Positions 17,450-26,522 of a DNA stretch of 64,000 nucleotides are shown here, piece by piece (the stretch's first letter is position 1; each line of letters starts with the position of its first letter). The stretch comes from Bacteroidales bacterium (GTDB lineage: Bacteria > Bacteroidota > Bacteroidia > Bacteroidales > F082). The notes beneath the pieces are model-generated. The model saw nothing but the letters and a program-made list of their open reading frames with translations, was not told where the DNA came from and did no database searches. The translations under genes and the position numbers were made by a program. The DNA is taken from contig JAGCFU010000022.1 in NCBI GenBank assembly GCA_017649945.1, forward strand, positions 1 to 64,000, in the 5' to 3' direction.

Positions 17450-19570
17450 ATGGATTTTACAAATAAGATATCTCAGGAGTTCGGAGTTACGGCGCGAGTG
17501 GCCGAGAATGTGATAAAGTTGCTCAGCGAGGGTGCCACTGTACCTTTCATTGCGCGTTACCGCAAGGAAATGACAAACACGATGAACGAGGAAACCGTGG
17601 CGGATGTGAAGAAACGCCTCGAACAACTCGATGAGCTCGAGAAACGCAAGGAGTTTGTGCTGAAATCGATAGCAGAGCAGGAAAAACTGACGCCGGAACT
17701 TGAGAAACAGATAAACAATGCCGAGACCCTGCAGGATGTCGAGGACTTGTATCTCCCCTACAAGCCGAAACGCCGCACCAAGGCCGAGATTGCACGTCAG
17801 AAAGGCCTTGAACCGTTGGCAAAACTCATCATGTCGCAGAACAACGACGACGTGAACGGCATGGCTAAACGCTTCATTAACAAGGAAAAAGACGTCAACA
17901 ACGAGGAAGAAGCCTTGAAGGGAGCATGCGACATCATGGCGGAATGGATTTCCGAGAATATCAACGGACGCAACAAGATTCGTAAGATTTACCATAGAGA
18001 CGGCGTCATATCATCGACATTGGTGAAAGGCAAGGAATCAGAGGCGCAGACTTACAAGCAATATTTCGACTTCAACGAGCCCATCGCGAAGGCTCCGTCA
18101 CACCGTATCTTAGCGTTGTTCCGTGCTGAAGATGAAGGACTTCTGAAGGTGAAGCTCAGCATCAACGCTGACGACGCGCTCAACGTCCTCGACAGCATCT
18201 TTTTGAGAAACGACAACGCTTCCACCGACTTGGTGCAGGACGCCATCGACGACGCCTGGAAACGTCTTTTGGAGCCGTCACTTGAGACCGAGATGCGCGC
18301 ACTGTACAAGGAAAAAGCCGACGAAGTGGCCGTGAAAGTGTTTGCCGAGAACCTGCGACAGCTTTTGCTTGCCGCGCCATTGGGAAAGAAACGCGTGTTA
18401 GCCCTTGACCCAGGCTTCAGAACAGGCTGCAAGGTGGTGATACTCAATGAGTATGGAGCATTGGTGCATAACGAGACCATCTACCCTCACCCACCGCAAA
18501 ACGAACACGGGAAAGCTGCGGCTAAGATAGCCAATTTAGTGCAGGCATATAAAATCGACGTCATCGCCATAGGCAACGGAACAGCCGGAAGAGAGACAGA
18601 GGACTTCGTCAAGAGCATCAGGTTTGACCGTGACATCACTGCGGTGATGGTGAATGAGAGCGGCGCCTCGATATATTCTGCGAGCAAAGTCGCAAGAGAA
18701 GAGTTCCCTGACTATGACATCACCGTTCGTGGCGCCGTCAGCATTGGCAGACGCCTCATGGACCCATTGGCGGAGCTCGTGAAGATTGACCCTAAGTCAA
18801 TCGGCGTAGGACAATACCAGCACGACATTAACCAGAAGATGCTTGGCGACGAGCTTAACTCCGTCGTTGAAAGCTGTGTCAACGCTGTCGGTGTGGAACT
18901 CAACTCCGCCAGTGAGCAGCTGCTCTCATATGTGAGCGGCGTGGGACCGCAGTTAGCAAGTTCAATAGTGAAATACAGAAACGAGAACGGAGGTTTCACG
19001 AGCCGCAAACAACTGCTCGAGGTGCCACGTCTCGGCTCCAAGGCATACGAACAATGCGCGGGATTTCTCAGGATTCACGGAGCGAAACAGCCTCTCGACG
19101 CAAGCGCCGTACATCCGGAAAGCTATCATATCGTTGAGAAGATGGCTAAAAAACTCGGCGTGAATGTCGGCGAACTCATTGGAAACGAAGAACTTATCGC
19201 GAAAATAAACCCAAAAGAATTCATTGAAAAAGACTTTGGTATCGAGACGATAAACGACATCATCGACGAGCTCAAGAAACCCGGACGCGACCCGAGAAAA
19301 TCGTTTGAGGTGTTTGAATTCGACAAAAACATCAGGACAATCAACGATTTAAGACAAGGCATGCAACTCGTCGGAATAGTGACAAACATAACGGCTTTCG
19401 GATGTTTCGTGGATATCGGGGTACATCAGGACGGACTCGTGCACATCAGCCAGATGTCGAACAGCTACATCACCGATCCTAACCAAGTGGTGAAACTCAA
19501 CCAGAAGGTCAAGGTGACAGTCACCGACGTCGACATACCACGAAAACGCATAAGTTTGAGCATGAAATGA
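17450..19570 (+). CDS. tex: Tex-family RNA-binding S1-domain protein
   Basis: This 706-residue protein has the Tex layout: an N-terminal helical part (FGVTARVAENVIKLLSEGAT, FIARYRKEMTNTMNEE), a YqgF-like RNase H fold (RVLALDPGFRTGCKVV), a double helix-hairpin-helix (LLSYVSGVGPQLASSIVKYR) and a C-terminal S1 domain (VGIVTNITAFGCFVDIGVHQ). It is a nucleic-acid-binding factor related to eukaryotic Spt6, with a poorly defined role in transcription or RNA handling. The size is slightly short of the usual 710-780. Confidence 0.94.
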   Translation: MDFTNKISQEFGVTARVAENVIKLLSEGATVPFIARYRKEMTNTMNEETVADVKKRLEQLDELEKRKEFVLKSIAEQEKLTPELEKQINNAETLQDVEDLYLPYKPKRRTKAEIARQKGLEPLAKLIMSQNNDDVNGMAKRFINKEKDVNNEEEALKGACDIMAEWISENINGRNKIRKIYHRDGVISSTLVKGKESEAQTYKQYFDFNEPIAKAPSHRILALFRAEDEGLLKVKLSINADDALNVLDSIFLRNDNASTDLVQDAIDDAWKRLLEPSLETEMRALYKEKADEVAVKVFAENLRQLLLAAPLGKKRVLALDPGFRTGCKVVILNEYGALVHNETIYPHPPQNEHGKAAAKIANLVQAYKIDVIAIGNGTAGRETEDFVKSIRFDRDITAVMVNESGASIYSASKVAREEFPDYDITVRGAVSIGRRLMDPLAELVKIDPKSIGVGQYQHDINQKMLGDELNSVVESCVNAVGVELNSASEQLLSYVSGVGPQLASSIVKYRNENGGFTSRKQLLEVPRLGSKAYEQCAGFLRIHGAKQPLDASAVHPESYHIVEKMAKKLGVNVGELIGNEELIAKINPKEFIEKDFGIETINDIIDELKKPGRDPRKSFEVFEFDKNIRTINDLRQGMQLVGIVTNITAFGCFVDIGVHQDGLVHISQMSNSYITDPNQVVKLNQKVKVTVTDVDIPRKRISLSMK

Positions 19571-19601
19571 AATAAATTCAGAATTAATACGTTATAATTG
19601 C

Positions 19602-20405
19602 ATGAAAAAGTACATTCTTCTCGGATTATTCATCATATTCGCAGCATTGACCAACGTTGCGAGAGCCCAGATTTTCCTTGGTGAGGCGTTTGTAGGCTAC
19701 AACATCTGCCAAGTTGACGGCGACCAGATTATGGGATATTTCAAAAAAGGCGTCAACATCGGTGTCGGCGTCATCACTCCGATTTGGACCAAGGACAATT
19801 TCAGCCTTGAGTTGTCGTTGGAGGTGCTTTATAATCAGAAAGGTGCGAAGCAAGGAAAAAAATACAGCGACGGTCAGATTGACTCCATCACCGGCATCAC
19901 GATTACCGGAGCATATAACCTCAGTTTGAACTATGGCGAGGTCCCAGTCATGCTCTATTTCACCGACAAGAAACTCGTTTCGGCCGGTATAGGCGTCTCC
20001 TATGCCCGACTTATGCAGGTGAAAGAATATGAGCACGGCATTGACACTCACGTCACAGCTACGAGTGGCGAGTTCAAACGCGATGAGTTCAACATCCTTG
20101 CCGACGTCAAACTCAGGGTTTACAAGAGATTCAAGCTCGGATTCAGATATTCGTATTCTTTGACGCCTATCAGGACAAGGGAGTATTTTAACGTGCAACA
20201 TGAGTCGTTGGGCACTTTCAAGCAATACAACAACATGTTCACTTTCCGTCTGACCTACGTTTTCAACGAGAAGCTTGAGGATTTGGTTCGCGAGGAATAT
20301 CGCTACACTGGCGACAATCCGAAGTTCCACGACAGGAAACTTGAGCGTCAGCGCAAGAGAATGGCAAGACAACAAGCCAGAGAGGAACGGAGAAGAAACA
20401 GATAA
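19602..20405 (+). CDS. outer-membrane beta-barrel protein, PorT-like
   Basis: This 267-residue protein has a signal peptide ending NVARAQ and alternating beta strands of a small barrel (FSLELSLEVLYNQKGAKQG, LNYGEVPVMLYFTDKKLVSA, YKRFKLGFRYSYSLTPI, FTFRLTYVF). PorT-family barrels of Bacteroidota look like this; the role is unknown. An unusual 40-residue C-terminal tail is highly basic (RQRKRMARQQAREERRRNR), which would lie outside the barrel, perhaps in the periplasm. A strong terminator follows directly. Confidence 0.75.
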   Translation: MKKYILLGLFIIFAALTNVARAQIFLGEAFVGYNICQVDGDQIMGYFKKGVNIGVGVITPIWTKDNFSLELSLEVLYNQKGAKQGKKYSDGQIDSITGITITGAYNLSLNYGEVPVMLYFTDKKLVSAGIGVSYARLMQVKEYEHGIDTHVTATSGEFKRDEFNILADVKLRVYKRFKLGFRYSYSLTPIRTREYFNVQHESLGTFKQYNNMFTFRLTYVFNEKLEDLVREEYRYTGDNPKFHDRKLERQRKRMARQQAREERRRNR

Positions 20406-20412
20406 AAATAAA

Positions 20413-20436
20413 GGGTCGCGTTTGCGACCCTTTTTT
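20413..20436. terminator. intrinsic terminator, usable from both strands
   Basis: GGGTCGC (20413-20419) pairs with GCGACCC (20424-20430) around GTTT, followed by TTTTTT. AT-rich sequence lies on both sides. It ends the forward operon and sits 3' to the convergent M49 gene, so it may serve both. Confidence 0.9.
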
Positions 20437-20439
20437 ATT

Positions 20440-23037
20440 TTATTCAATCACTGTAACCAGTTTCTTCAGTTCCTTCATAGTCTCAATGTGACCGTCTTTG
20501 GTGACGTAGCCGAGGCCAGGAACGAGAAGCTCGATGTTATGACCGGCGTTGAGAAACTCCATCAAGGTGTTCTTTACGCAATATTCTGTCGCTATACCAC
20601 TGATAACCAAGTCTTTACCGACACATTCCGAAAGCATTCTGCCGTCAGGACCGACTGACTCGAAGCCAGAATACTGCTCCTCGTCAACCTTTGCACCTTT
20701 GCGGAAGATGTTTCTTGCCGGGTCAGGACGGTTGGCCGGGTTGATGACGTCGGTGTAGAACGCCTCGTGGATAGCGCCGCCGCGTGTTCCCTGAACGCAG
20801 TGAACAGGCCAGATGCCGCCGTTTTCAGCGAAAGAGCTGTGGTTTGCCGGATGATAGTCGGTGATATATATAACCTTCTCCTCCGGATGTGCATTGATGT
20901 ATTTCACGACCTCGTGCACAGCGTTTTCAGCGTTGCCGCAAGCCAGAGTGCCGTCGATAAAGTCATAAAGCATGTCGACGACGAGATGTTCAGGAGCGTC
21001 GTGGTTTTCCTCAACGAAGCTGTAGTTCTTGCCGTAATCGAGATGCTGCTTCAAGAAGTCGCATGGATAATTAACCTGATAATCAACAACTTTACCGCCT
21101 TTCATAACAGGAACGATGTCAGGGTTGATGAAGCCGCCGTATGGTTTCAGTCCGAGAGCTTCGTAACGTGCCTTCACTTCTTTGTGGAGGTCGAGGTCAA
21201 TCTTCACAGCGTAAGTCTCGATGAGACGTTTGCCTTCTGCGTAGTCGCCTTCCGACTTAACACGCTGAATCTCAGCGAGCAAGTCGCCAAACAAGCCACG
21301 GAGTTTCTCATAGTCGTTGATGACGAAGTATGTCTTGCCGTCGCGAACAACTCTCTCGATGACGTTGTCTTTCAGACCTTTCTCATAGCACCACCAGCTG
21401 ATGAGAGCGCGGTCCTGCATGTGAGCCTCAGTGATGTTCTTGCCGAGTTCGATACGTGCGAGCTGGCTCATGAGACCGTTGCGGATGAAGTCGGCATATT
21501 GTGCCTTGTAGCACTCCATGTTAGGAAGGATGCCGAGTTCCACCATCTTAGGATCGGCGCAGTAATACAATCCAAAGAGGTCGGCGCGTGCTTCTTCGAG
21601 AGCCGAGCTGTATTCCTTCAGAGCGTTCTGTGGCGTTGTCGGGAGCAGCTGACCTGAGCCGTGACCGAGGCATTCGTGCAAGTCGGTGTGCAAGACATCG
21701 GCGATGCTGCTGTATTTCTTGCAGAGGTCGATTTCTTCCTGTGAGTAGGCGAACTCAGCCAAGACGCTCTTCGGTGACTCGTTGGCGGCCTTGTCGTAAG
21801 CATCCATCAAGTTGGTGATAGTCACAGACTTGGAGCCGTAGTCCTTACGAATCCAGTCAGCATTCGGCAAGTTGATTCCAATCGGAGGTGCCGGGAAGCA
21901 GTCGCCAGCCAATGTCGTGACGATGATGCCTTTCGCGCTCACGCCCTTGCATTCTTTTTTCTTGAAGCGTGAGTCAACAGGTGAGTTATCCTCAAACCAC
22001 TGAGCGTTGGAGCTGATGATTTCCGAACGTTTTGTAGCTTCCATATCCTTGAAGTCGACGATGGCTTCCCAAGTGGCCTTCATTCCCATCGGGTCGTTAT
22101 AATCCTCGATGAAGCCGTTCACGAAATCGATTGTAGAGATGGAATCCTGCACCCAGGCAATGTTATATTCGTCCCATTTCTTGAGGCAACCTGTTGTGTA
22201 ATAATCGATTAAGATATTCGTATATTTACGCTGGCTGTCGTTTTCAGCGACCTCGTTGGCCTTCTTGAGCCAGCAGATAATCTGCTCGATAGCTTTTCCG
22301 TAAAGTCCGTCAACTTTATAGACATCTTCGCGAATCTGGCCGTTTTCCTTGACCAGCTTTGAGTTCAAGCCGTAAGAGACAGGCTGTGCATCGTTAGGCT
22401 TGCGCTGAGCATCGTAAAATGCCTCGACTTCACCTTTATTAATATTACCTTTGTAGAAATTGACGCATGAATTTTGGATGATGTCTTCTTCCCCACTGCG
22501 GCGCATCTTGTACAAATCCTTGTCAAAAATCACCGGTGTGATGAAATTCAGGAAATCCTCAACGCTCTCGCCATCAGCCAAAGGAAGACACTGAACATCA
22601 GAGTTTTTCACTAACTGAGCGAAATACTCTTGTGAAATCTCCGGGAACATCTTATCCTCTGCATAATGATGATGGATGCCGTTGCTGAAGAATACGCGTT
22701 TTGCATAAACCACAAAGTTCTGATAATCAGCGCATTTCTTATCGCCATCGTAAGAATTCAGAATAGCCTCGAGGGTCTTGCGGACTGTGAGGTTGTACTT
22801 GAAATTCTGGTCGGCGAGGATGTCGCGGCCGCATTTGGCAGCTTCGCCAAGATAATAGATGTATTCTTTCTGTTGCAGCGTCAAATCTTCCCAATTCGGG
22901 ATCTGATAACGCATCACTCTCAGGTCGGCGAACTCGTCGACGAGATACTTGAATTCTTCATTCTGAGCTTTCTTTTCGCTTGGTGCACAAGCAGTTAGAA
23001 GCCCTGCAATTCCTAATAACATGACAATTCTCTTCAT
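20440..23037 (-). CDS. lipoprotein: M49 dipeptidyl-peptidase III-like domain fused to a nicotinamidase domain
   Basis: This 865-residue protein starts with a lipobox-like signal (GLLTAC, Cys17). Residues about 30-660 form an M49 metallopeptidase with zinc motif HECLGH (454-459) and the second motif EEARAD (481-486), which cleaves dipeptides from oligopeptide N-termini. Residues about 685-865 are a nicotinamidase/isochorismatase domain. It has all expected PncA active-site residues: Asp688 (VVDMLYDF), the metal ligands Asp727, His729, His733 and His746 (TDYHPANHSSF, WPVHCVQGT), Lys780 (FRKGAKVDEEQYSGFE) and Cys820 (GIATEYCVKN). Stand-alone M49 enzymes are about 650-720 residues, so this is a true fusion with no frame break. 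If exported, both activities would lie outside the cytoplasm. The reverse -7 box is at 23075-23082. Confidence 0.88.
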   Translation of the reverse strand: MKRIVMLLGIAGLLTACAPSEKKAQNEEFKYLVDEFADLRVMRYQIPNWEDLTLQQKEYIYYLGEAAKCGRDILADQNFKYNLTVRKTLEAILNSYDGDKKCADYQNFVVYAKRVFFSNGIHHHYAEDKMFPEISQEYFAQLVKNSDVQCLPLADGESVEDFLNFITPVIFDKDLYKMRRSGEEDIIQNSCVNFYKGNINKGEVEAFYDAQRKPNDAQPVSYGLNSKLVKENGQIREDVYKVDGLYGKAIEQIICWLKKANEVAENDSQRKYTNILIDYYTTGCLKKWDEYNIAWVQDSISTIDFVNGFIEDYNDPMGMKATWEAIVDFKDMEATKRSEIISSNAQWFEDNSPVDSRFKKKECKGVSAKGIIVTTLAGDCFPAPPIGINLPNADWIRKDYGSKSVTITNLMDAYDKAANESPKSVLAEFAYSQEEIDLCKKYSSIADVLHTDLHECLGHGSGQLLPTTPQNALKEYSSALEEARADLFGLYYCADPKMVELGILPNMECYKAQYADFIRNGLMSQLARIELGKNITEAHMQDRALISWWCYEKGLKDNVIERVVRDGKTYFVINDYEKLRGLFGDLLAEIQRVKSEGDYAEGKRLIETYAVKIDLDLHKEVKARYEALGLKPYGGFINPDIVPVMKGGKVVDYQVNYPCDFLKQHLDYGKNYSFVEENHDAPEHLVVDMLYDFIDGTLACGNAENAVHEVVKYINAHPEEKVIYITDYHPANHSSFAENGGIWPVHCVQGTRGGAIHEAFYTDVINPANRPDPARNIFRKGAKVDEEQYSGFESVGPDGRMLSECVGKDLVISGIATEYCVKNTLMEFLNAGHNIELLVPGLGYVTKDGHIETMKELKKLVTVIE

Positions 23038-23074
23038 TATTTTAATTTTAATTAATAATTCCGTAATAAGATTG

Positions 23075-23103
23075 CAAAATTATCGTTTTTTTTATTACCT
23101 TTG
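23075..23103. promoter_or_regulatory. divergent -7 boxes for the M49 fusion gene and the SPFH operon
   Basis: Reverse-strand TAATTTTG at 23075-23082 faces the M49 fusion gene. Forward TACCTTTG at 23096-23103, followed by CA, faces the SPFH gene at 23133. Both match TAnnTTTG. Confidence 0.6.
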
Positions 23104-23132
23104 CAAAAATTAACAAATTAAAAATTTTAGAC

Positions 23133-23993
23133 ATGGAATACACACAACAATCTGGTTTTCAACAAAATAGACCATCAAACAACAAGAAATACGCTCCTGT
23201 TATAGTAGCTATTGTGGCAGTTTTGCTGCTTATCATTTTCTGGAACCGCATCTCGGTGACCATTCCTGCGGGTCACGGCGGCGTGCTTTACCGTCTGTTT
23301 GGCGGCGGTATCGACACCTCGAAGACATACGAGGAAGGCTTCCATTTCATCGCACCTTGGAACAGCATGACACTTTATGAGGTGCGTCAGCAGGTAGCTG
23401 ATGAAGAGATGAGCGCACTTTCGTCTAACGGTTTGGAAATCAAGATAGAGTTCTCGACATGGTACCAGCCATTGTGGCAGGAACTCGGTGAGCTTCACGC
23501 CACCATCGGCACACAATATCTGACGAGAGCAGTATATCCTGCCATGCGTTCAGCGGCGAGAAGCGTGCTCGGAAGATACACTCCTGAGCAGATTTACTCG
23601 ACAAAACGTGACGCCATCCAGGAGGAGATTTTCATTGAGACGAAAAACCTTCTCGAAGGCAAACATATCCAGCTCAACCAGGTACTTATCCGTTCGGTCA
23701 CTCTCCCTCCTACCATCAAGTCGGCTATCGAGAGCAAGCTGAAACAGGAACAGGAAGCTTTGGAATACGAATTCAAGCTCGAAAAGGCATCACAAGAGGC
23801 TGAGCGTCAGCGTGTTGAGGCTGAAGGTAAGGCAAGAGCCAACAACATCGTGAGCGCCAGTATCAACGATAAGATTTTGCGTGAGAAAGGCATCGACGCC
23901 ACATTGAAACTCGCCGAGTCGCCTAACACAAAGATCGTCATCGTGGGCAACAGCAAAGACGGCATGCCGCTGATTTTAGGAGACATCAAATAA
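23133..23993 (+). CDS. SPFH/prohibitin-family membrane protein
   Basis: This 286-residue protein has a polar N-terminal tail, one transmembrane helix at about 22-42 ([17 protein letters not shown]), an SPFH domain (about 43-205, with [14 protein letters not shown] and [20 protein letters not shown]) and a coiled-coil helix rich in Glu/Lys/Ala (about 205-250). Prohibitin-like proteins form ring assemblies that organise membranes and restrain membrane proteases. It overlaps smpB by one base (TAATG). Confidence 0.88.
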   Translation: MEYTQQSGFQQNRPSNNKKYAPVIVAIVAVLLLIIFWNRISVTIPAGHGGVLYRLFGGGIDTSKTYEEGFHFIAPWNSMTLYEVRQQVADEEMSALSSNGLEIKIEFSTWYQPLWQELGELHATIGTQYLTRAVYPAMRSAARSVLGRYTPEQIYSTKRDAIQEEIFIETKNLLEGKHIQLNQVLIRSVTLPPTIKSAIESKLKQEQEALEYEFKLEKASQEAERQRVEAEGKARANNIVSASINDKILREKGIDATLKLAESPNTKIVIVGNSKDGMPLILGDIK

Positions 23994-24454
23994 TGGCCAA
24001 CAAAGTCAAACAGGTAAGGATCAGCATCAAGAACAAGCGGGCGTCGTTTGAGTATTTCCTCATCGACAGATACACCGCAGGCATCGTCCTTACAGGTACG
24101 GAGATAAAAAGCATCCGCGAAGGCAAAGCGAGCTTAGTCGACTCATATTGCACCTTTATCAGGAACGAACTGTTCGTCGTGGGCATGCACATCGCGGAAT
24201 ACGCCTTCGGGACGTATAACAACCATGTGCCAAAACGCGACCGCAAGCTGCTTCTCACTATGAAAGAGCTGCGCAAACTCAAGGCTAAGAGCGCCGAAAA
24301 AGGCTTCACCATAGTGCCTATAGAGATGTTCGTCAACGAGAGAGGATTGGCGAAGATGGAGATAGCGCTCGCAAAAGGCAAGCATTTTTATGATAAGAGA
24401 GATAGCCTGAAGGAAAAGGATTCTAAAAAAGAAATATTAGCAAATAGCTATTAG
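23993..24454 (+). CDS. smpB: SsrA (tmRNA)-binding protein
   Basis: This 153-residue protein brings tmRNA to stalled ribosomes. The core motifs are [42 protein letters not shown] and the C-terminal basic helix [20 protein letters not shown]. The last residues ILANSY and the stop codon are encoded by an intergenic repeat (24436-24516), so the natural C-terminus appears to have been changed by the repeat. The 1-base overlap with the SPFH gene suggests coupling. No tmRNA gene is visible in this window. Confidence 0.95.
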   Translation: MANKVKQVRISIKNKRASFEYFLIDRYTAGIVLTGTEIKSIREGKASLVDSYCTFIRNELFVVGMHIAEYAFGTYNNHVPKRDRKLLLTMKELRKLKAKSAEKGFTIVPIEMFVNERGLAKMEIALAKGKHFYDKRDSLKEKDSKKEILANSY

Positions 24455-24516
24455 CCAGTAGCCATTAGCAAAAATGAATGACAATTAATGGCTAATGGTT
24501 AGCCGCTAATGGCTTA
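24436..24516. repeat. degenerate intergenic repeat (TAGCCATTAGC family)
   Basis: TAGCCATTAGC (24459-24469) is answered by inverted copies GCTAATGGTTA (24491-24501) and GCTAATGGCTTA (24505-24516), with further partial units at 24436-24458 (ATTAGCAAATAGC, ATTAGCC). The left units form the end of smpB. A related stretch lies at 39574-39606 beside ribH. Function unknown; the inverted copies could fold. Confidence 0.75.
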
Positions 24517-24522
24517 ATAATA

Positions 24523-25041
24523 ATGAATATGAAAAAAACATTAATTGCTTTTATAATTTTGATTTCGCTACCGATTTTCGGTAACGCCCAGAAAATAAAT
24601 TGGATGACGTTTCAGGAAGCTGTGAAATTGAACGAAACAGCACCCAAGAAAATATTTATCGACGTCTTCACCGACTGGTGCGGATGGTGCAAGAAAATGG
24701 ATCAGACGACATTTCAGAACCCTGAAGTCGTGGAATACATGAACGAGAACTACTACGCCGTGAAGCTCGACGCCGAGATGAACGACACCATTGTTTTTGG
24801 TGGTTATACCTATGTCAATATGGGTGGCAGAAACGGTCGCAAAGGCACACACCAGCTTGCGGCGGCGCTGCTTCAAGGCAAGATGTCGTATCCTTCCTAC
24901 GTCCTCATGAGCGAGAAAAACCAACTGATCACCGTCGTTCCGGGCTATCTGGAAGCCAAAGACTTCCTGCCGATATTGAAATATATAGCCGACGACGTGT
25001 ATTTACTCGAATCATATCAAGATTATCTTAAGAAAATATAA
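24523..25041 (+). CDS. secreted thioredoxin-like protein (CGWC)
   Basis: This 172-residue protein has a signal peptide (ending FGNAQ) and a thioredoxin fold with redox motif DWCGWCKKM, followed by the cis-proline region MSYPSYVLM. It resembles DUF255/thioredoxin_7 proteins that act in the periplasm on disulfides or as heme-lyase-like reductants. The start could equally be the second ATG at 24529. It overlaps the next gene by one base (TAATG), so the two are expressed together. Confidence 0.85.
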   Translation: MNMKKTLIAFIILISLPIFGNAQKINWMTFQEAVKLNETAPKKIFIDVFTDWCGWCKKMDQTTFQNPEVVEYMNENYYAVKLDAEMNDTIVFGGYTYVNMGGRNGRKGTHQLAAALLQGKMSYPSYVLMSEKNQLITVVPGYLEAKDFLPILKYIADDVYLLESYQDYLKKI

Positions 25042-26522
25042 TGCGTAAGATTTTAGTCATAACATTATTGTCCATCATCACGATTGCCGTCTCGTGCCGT
25101 AAAAACCGTGTGTTTTCTGACAATCCGTCGAAAAACATCAGCTTATCGGCCGACACCATCACATTCGACACCGTCTTCACAAGTATAGGCTCGTCAACAA
25201 GAATACTGATGATATACAACAATAATTCGGATAACTTGAAAATCAACTCGATACGACTTGGAGGCGGTTCATCATCGCCATTCAGCATCAACATTGACGG
25301 ACAATCCGGAACAGTTTTCAACAATAAGGAAATCTACGCAAAAGACAGTCTTTACGTATTCATCAAGGTGACGATAAACCCTACGGATGAAAATGCTCCG
25401 TTTTTCCAGGAAGACAGCCTGATTTTCAACACGAACGGCAACGAGAAGATAGCGCACCTCATCGCATACGGACAGAATGTCAACTACATTATCGGCAAAA
25501 AAACGATATTAAAAACTATCGGTGACCAAACATATGCATTTAAGAATTGCTATAGCGTCACTGATTCAGCGAACACCGATGTACACTGGACTTCCGACAA
25601 ACCTTATGTGATCTACAACACAGCATTCATCGACTCTGAGGGTACCCTCACGATAGAACCAGGAACGCATGTCTATTTCCACAAAGGAGCGGGATTGTGG
25701 GCTTGGAGCGAGGGGCAGCTCATCGTCAACGGGACAGCCGAAAACCCTGTCGTGTTTCAAGGAGACCGACTTGAGCCGTTTTATGCCGACCAGCCGGGAC
25801 AATGGGACAGAATATGGCTCATGGAAGCGCGCGAAGGTCACGGGCACATTATCGACCACGCCATCATCAGAAACGGATTCATAGGCCTGCAGGTGCAGAA
25901 GATGCTCACCAACAACATGGCGGCTACGTATATCACGAACACGGTCATCGAGAACCACACCGGCATGGGCATCTACGCCAACTGCTACAGCATCGGGATG
26001 TCGAATTTGCTGGTGGACAACTGCGGAAGCTACTGCGTGGCACTCACCGGTGGCGGCAACTACCTCTTGACACACAGCACCATAGCAAACTATTGGACCG
26101 GCTCCACAAGGAAATCCGAGTCGTTGTTCTTCAACAACTACTACACCGACCCTACCGACGGCGTGACATATGCAATACCTCTCAACTGTGAAATCAACAA
26201 CAGCATCGTTTACGGCAGTAAACAAGATGAGTTCGGAACAGAATTCTACAACATTCCTGACACAACATACCGCTTCAACAACAGCTTGATTTGCACCACA
26301 CGTCCATACGACAGTGTTTTGTACAATGCCTGTCTGTTAAACAAAGCGCCGAAATTCATCAACACCTCGGAATTCAATTTCCACCTCGACACCTTGTCAC
26401 CGGCTATCGGGATAGGTAATCCCGACTATGCTGTAGGACCTCTTAGATTCGACTTGGATGGCGTCGACAGAGGCGACACCCCTGATGCAGGAGCGTATCA
26501 ATACGTCATTCCCGCACGATAG
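25041..26522 (+). CDS. lipoprotein with a parallel beta-helix domain
   Basis: This 493-residue protein has a lipobox IAVSC at the N-terminus, an Ig-like domain (about 35-160) and a right-handed beta-helix of repeated short strands from about 190 to 440 (GTLTIEPGTHVYFHKGAG, GQLIVNGTAENPVVFQGD, TYITNTVIENHTGMGIY). The end LDGVDRGDTPDAGAYQY is common in Bacteroidota surface lipoproteins of the choice-of-anchor/DUF5123 type. It is probably displayed on the outer membrane; ligand unknown. Its 3' end overlaps the convergent M23 gene by 17 bases. Confidence 0.8.
   Translation: MRKILVITLLSIITIAVSCRKNRVFSDNPSKNISLSADTITFDTVFTSIGSSTRILMIYNNNSDNLKINSIRLGGGSSSPFSINIDGQSGTVFNNKEIYAKDSLYVFIKVTINPTDENAPFFQEDSLIFNTNGNEKIAHLIAYGQNVNYIIGKKTILKTIGDQTYAFKNCYSVTDSANTDVHWTSDKPYVIYNTAFIDSEGTLTIEPGTHVYFHKGAGLWAWSEGQLIVNGTAENPVVFQGDRLEPFYADQPGQWDRIWLMEAREGHGHIIDHAIIRNGFIGLQVQKMLTNNMAATYITNTVIENHTGMGIYANCYSIGMSNLLVDNCGSYCVALTGGGNYLLTHSTIANYWTGSTRKSESLFFNNYYTDPTDGVTYAIPLNCEINNSIVYGSKQDEFGTEFYNIPDTTYRFNNSLICTTRPYDSVLYNACLLNKAPKFINTSEFNFHLDTLSPAIGIGNPDYAVGPLRFDLDGVDRGDTPDAGAYQYVIPAR

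Noticed and set aside
20440..21000. Separate nicotinamidase gene after a missed stop
   Set aside because: No stop codon or frame change occurs between the two domains, so a fusion is the direct reading.
21588..21818. Arginine-rich forward frames across the M49 gene
   Set aside because: They mirror the conserved M49 coding strand and show no family resemblance.
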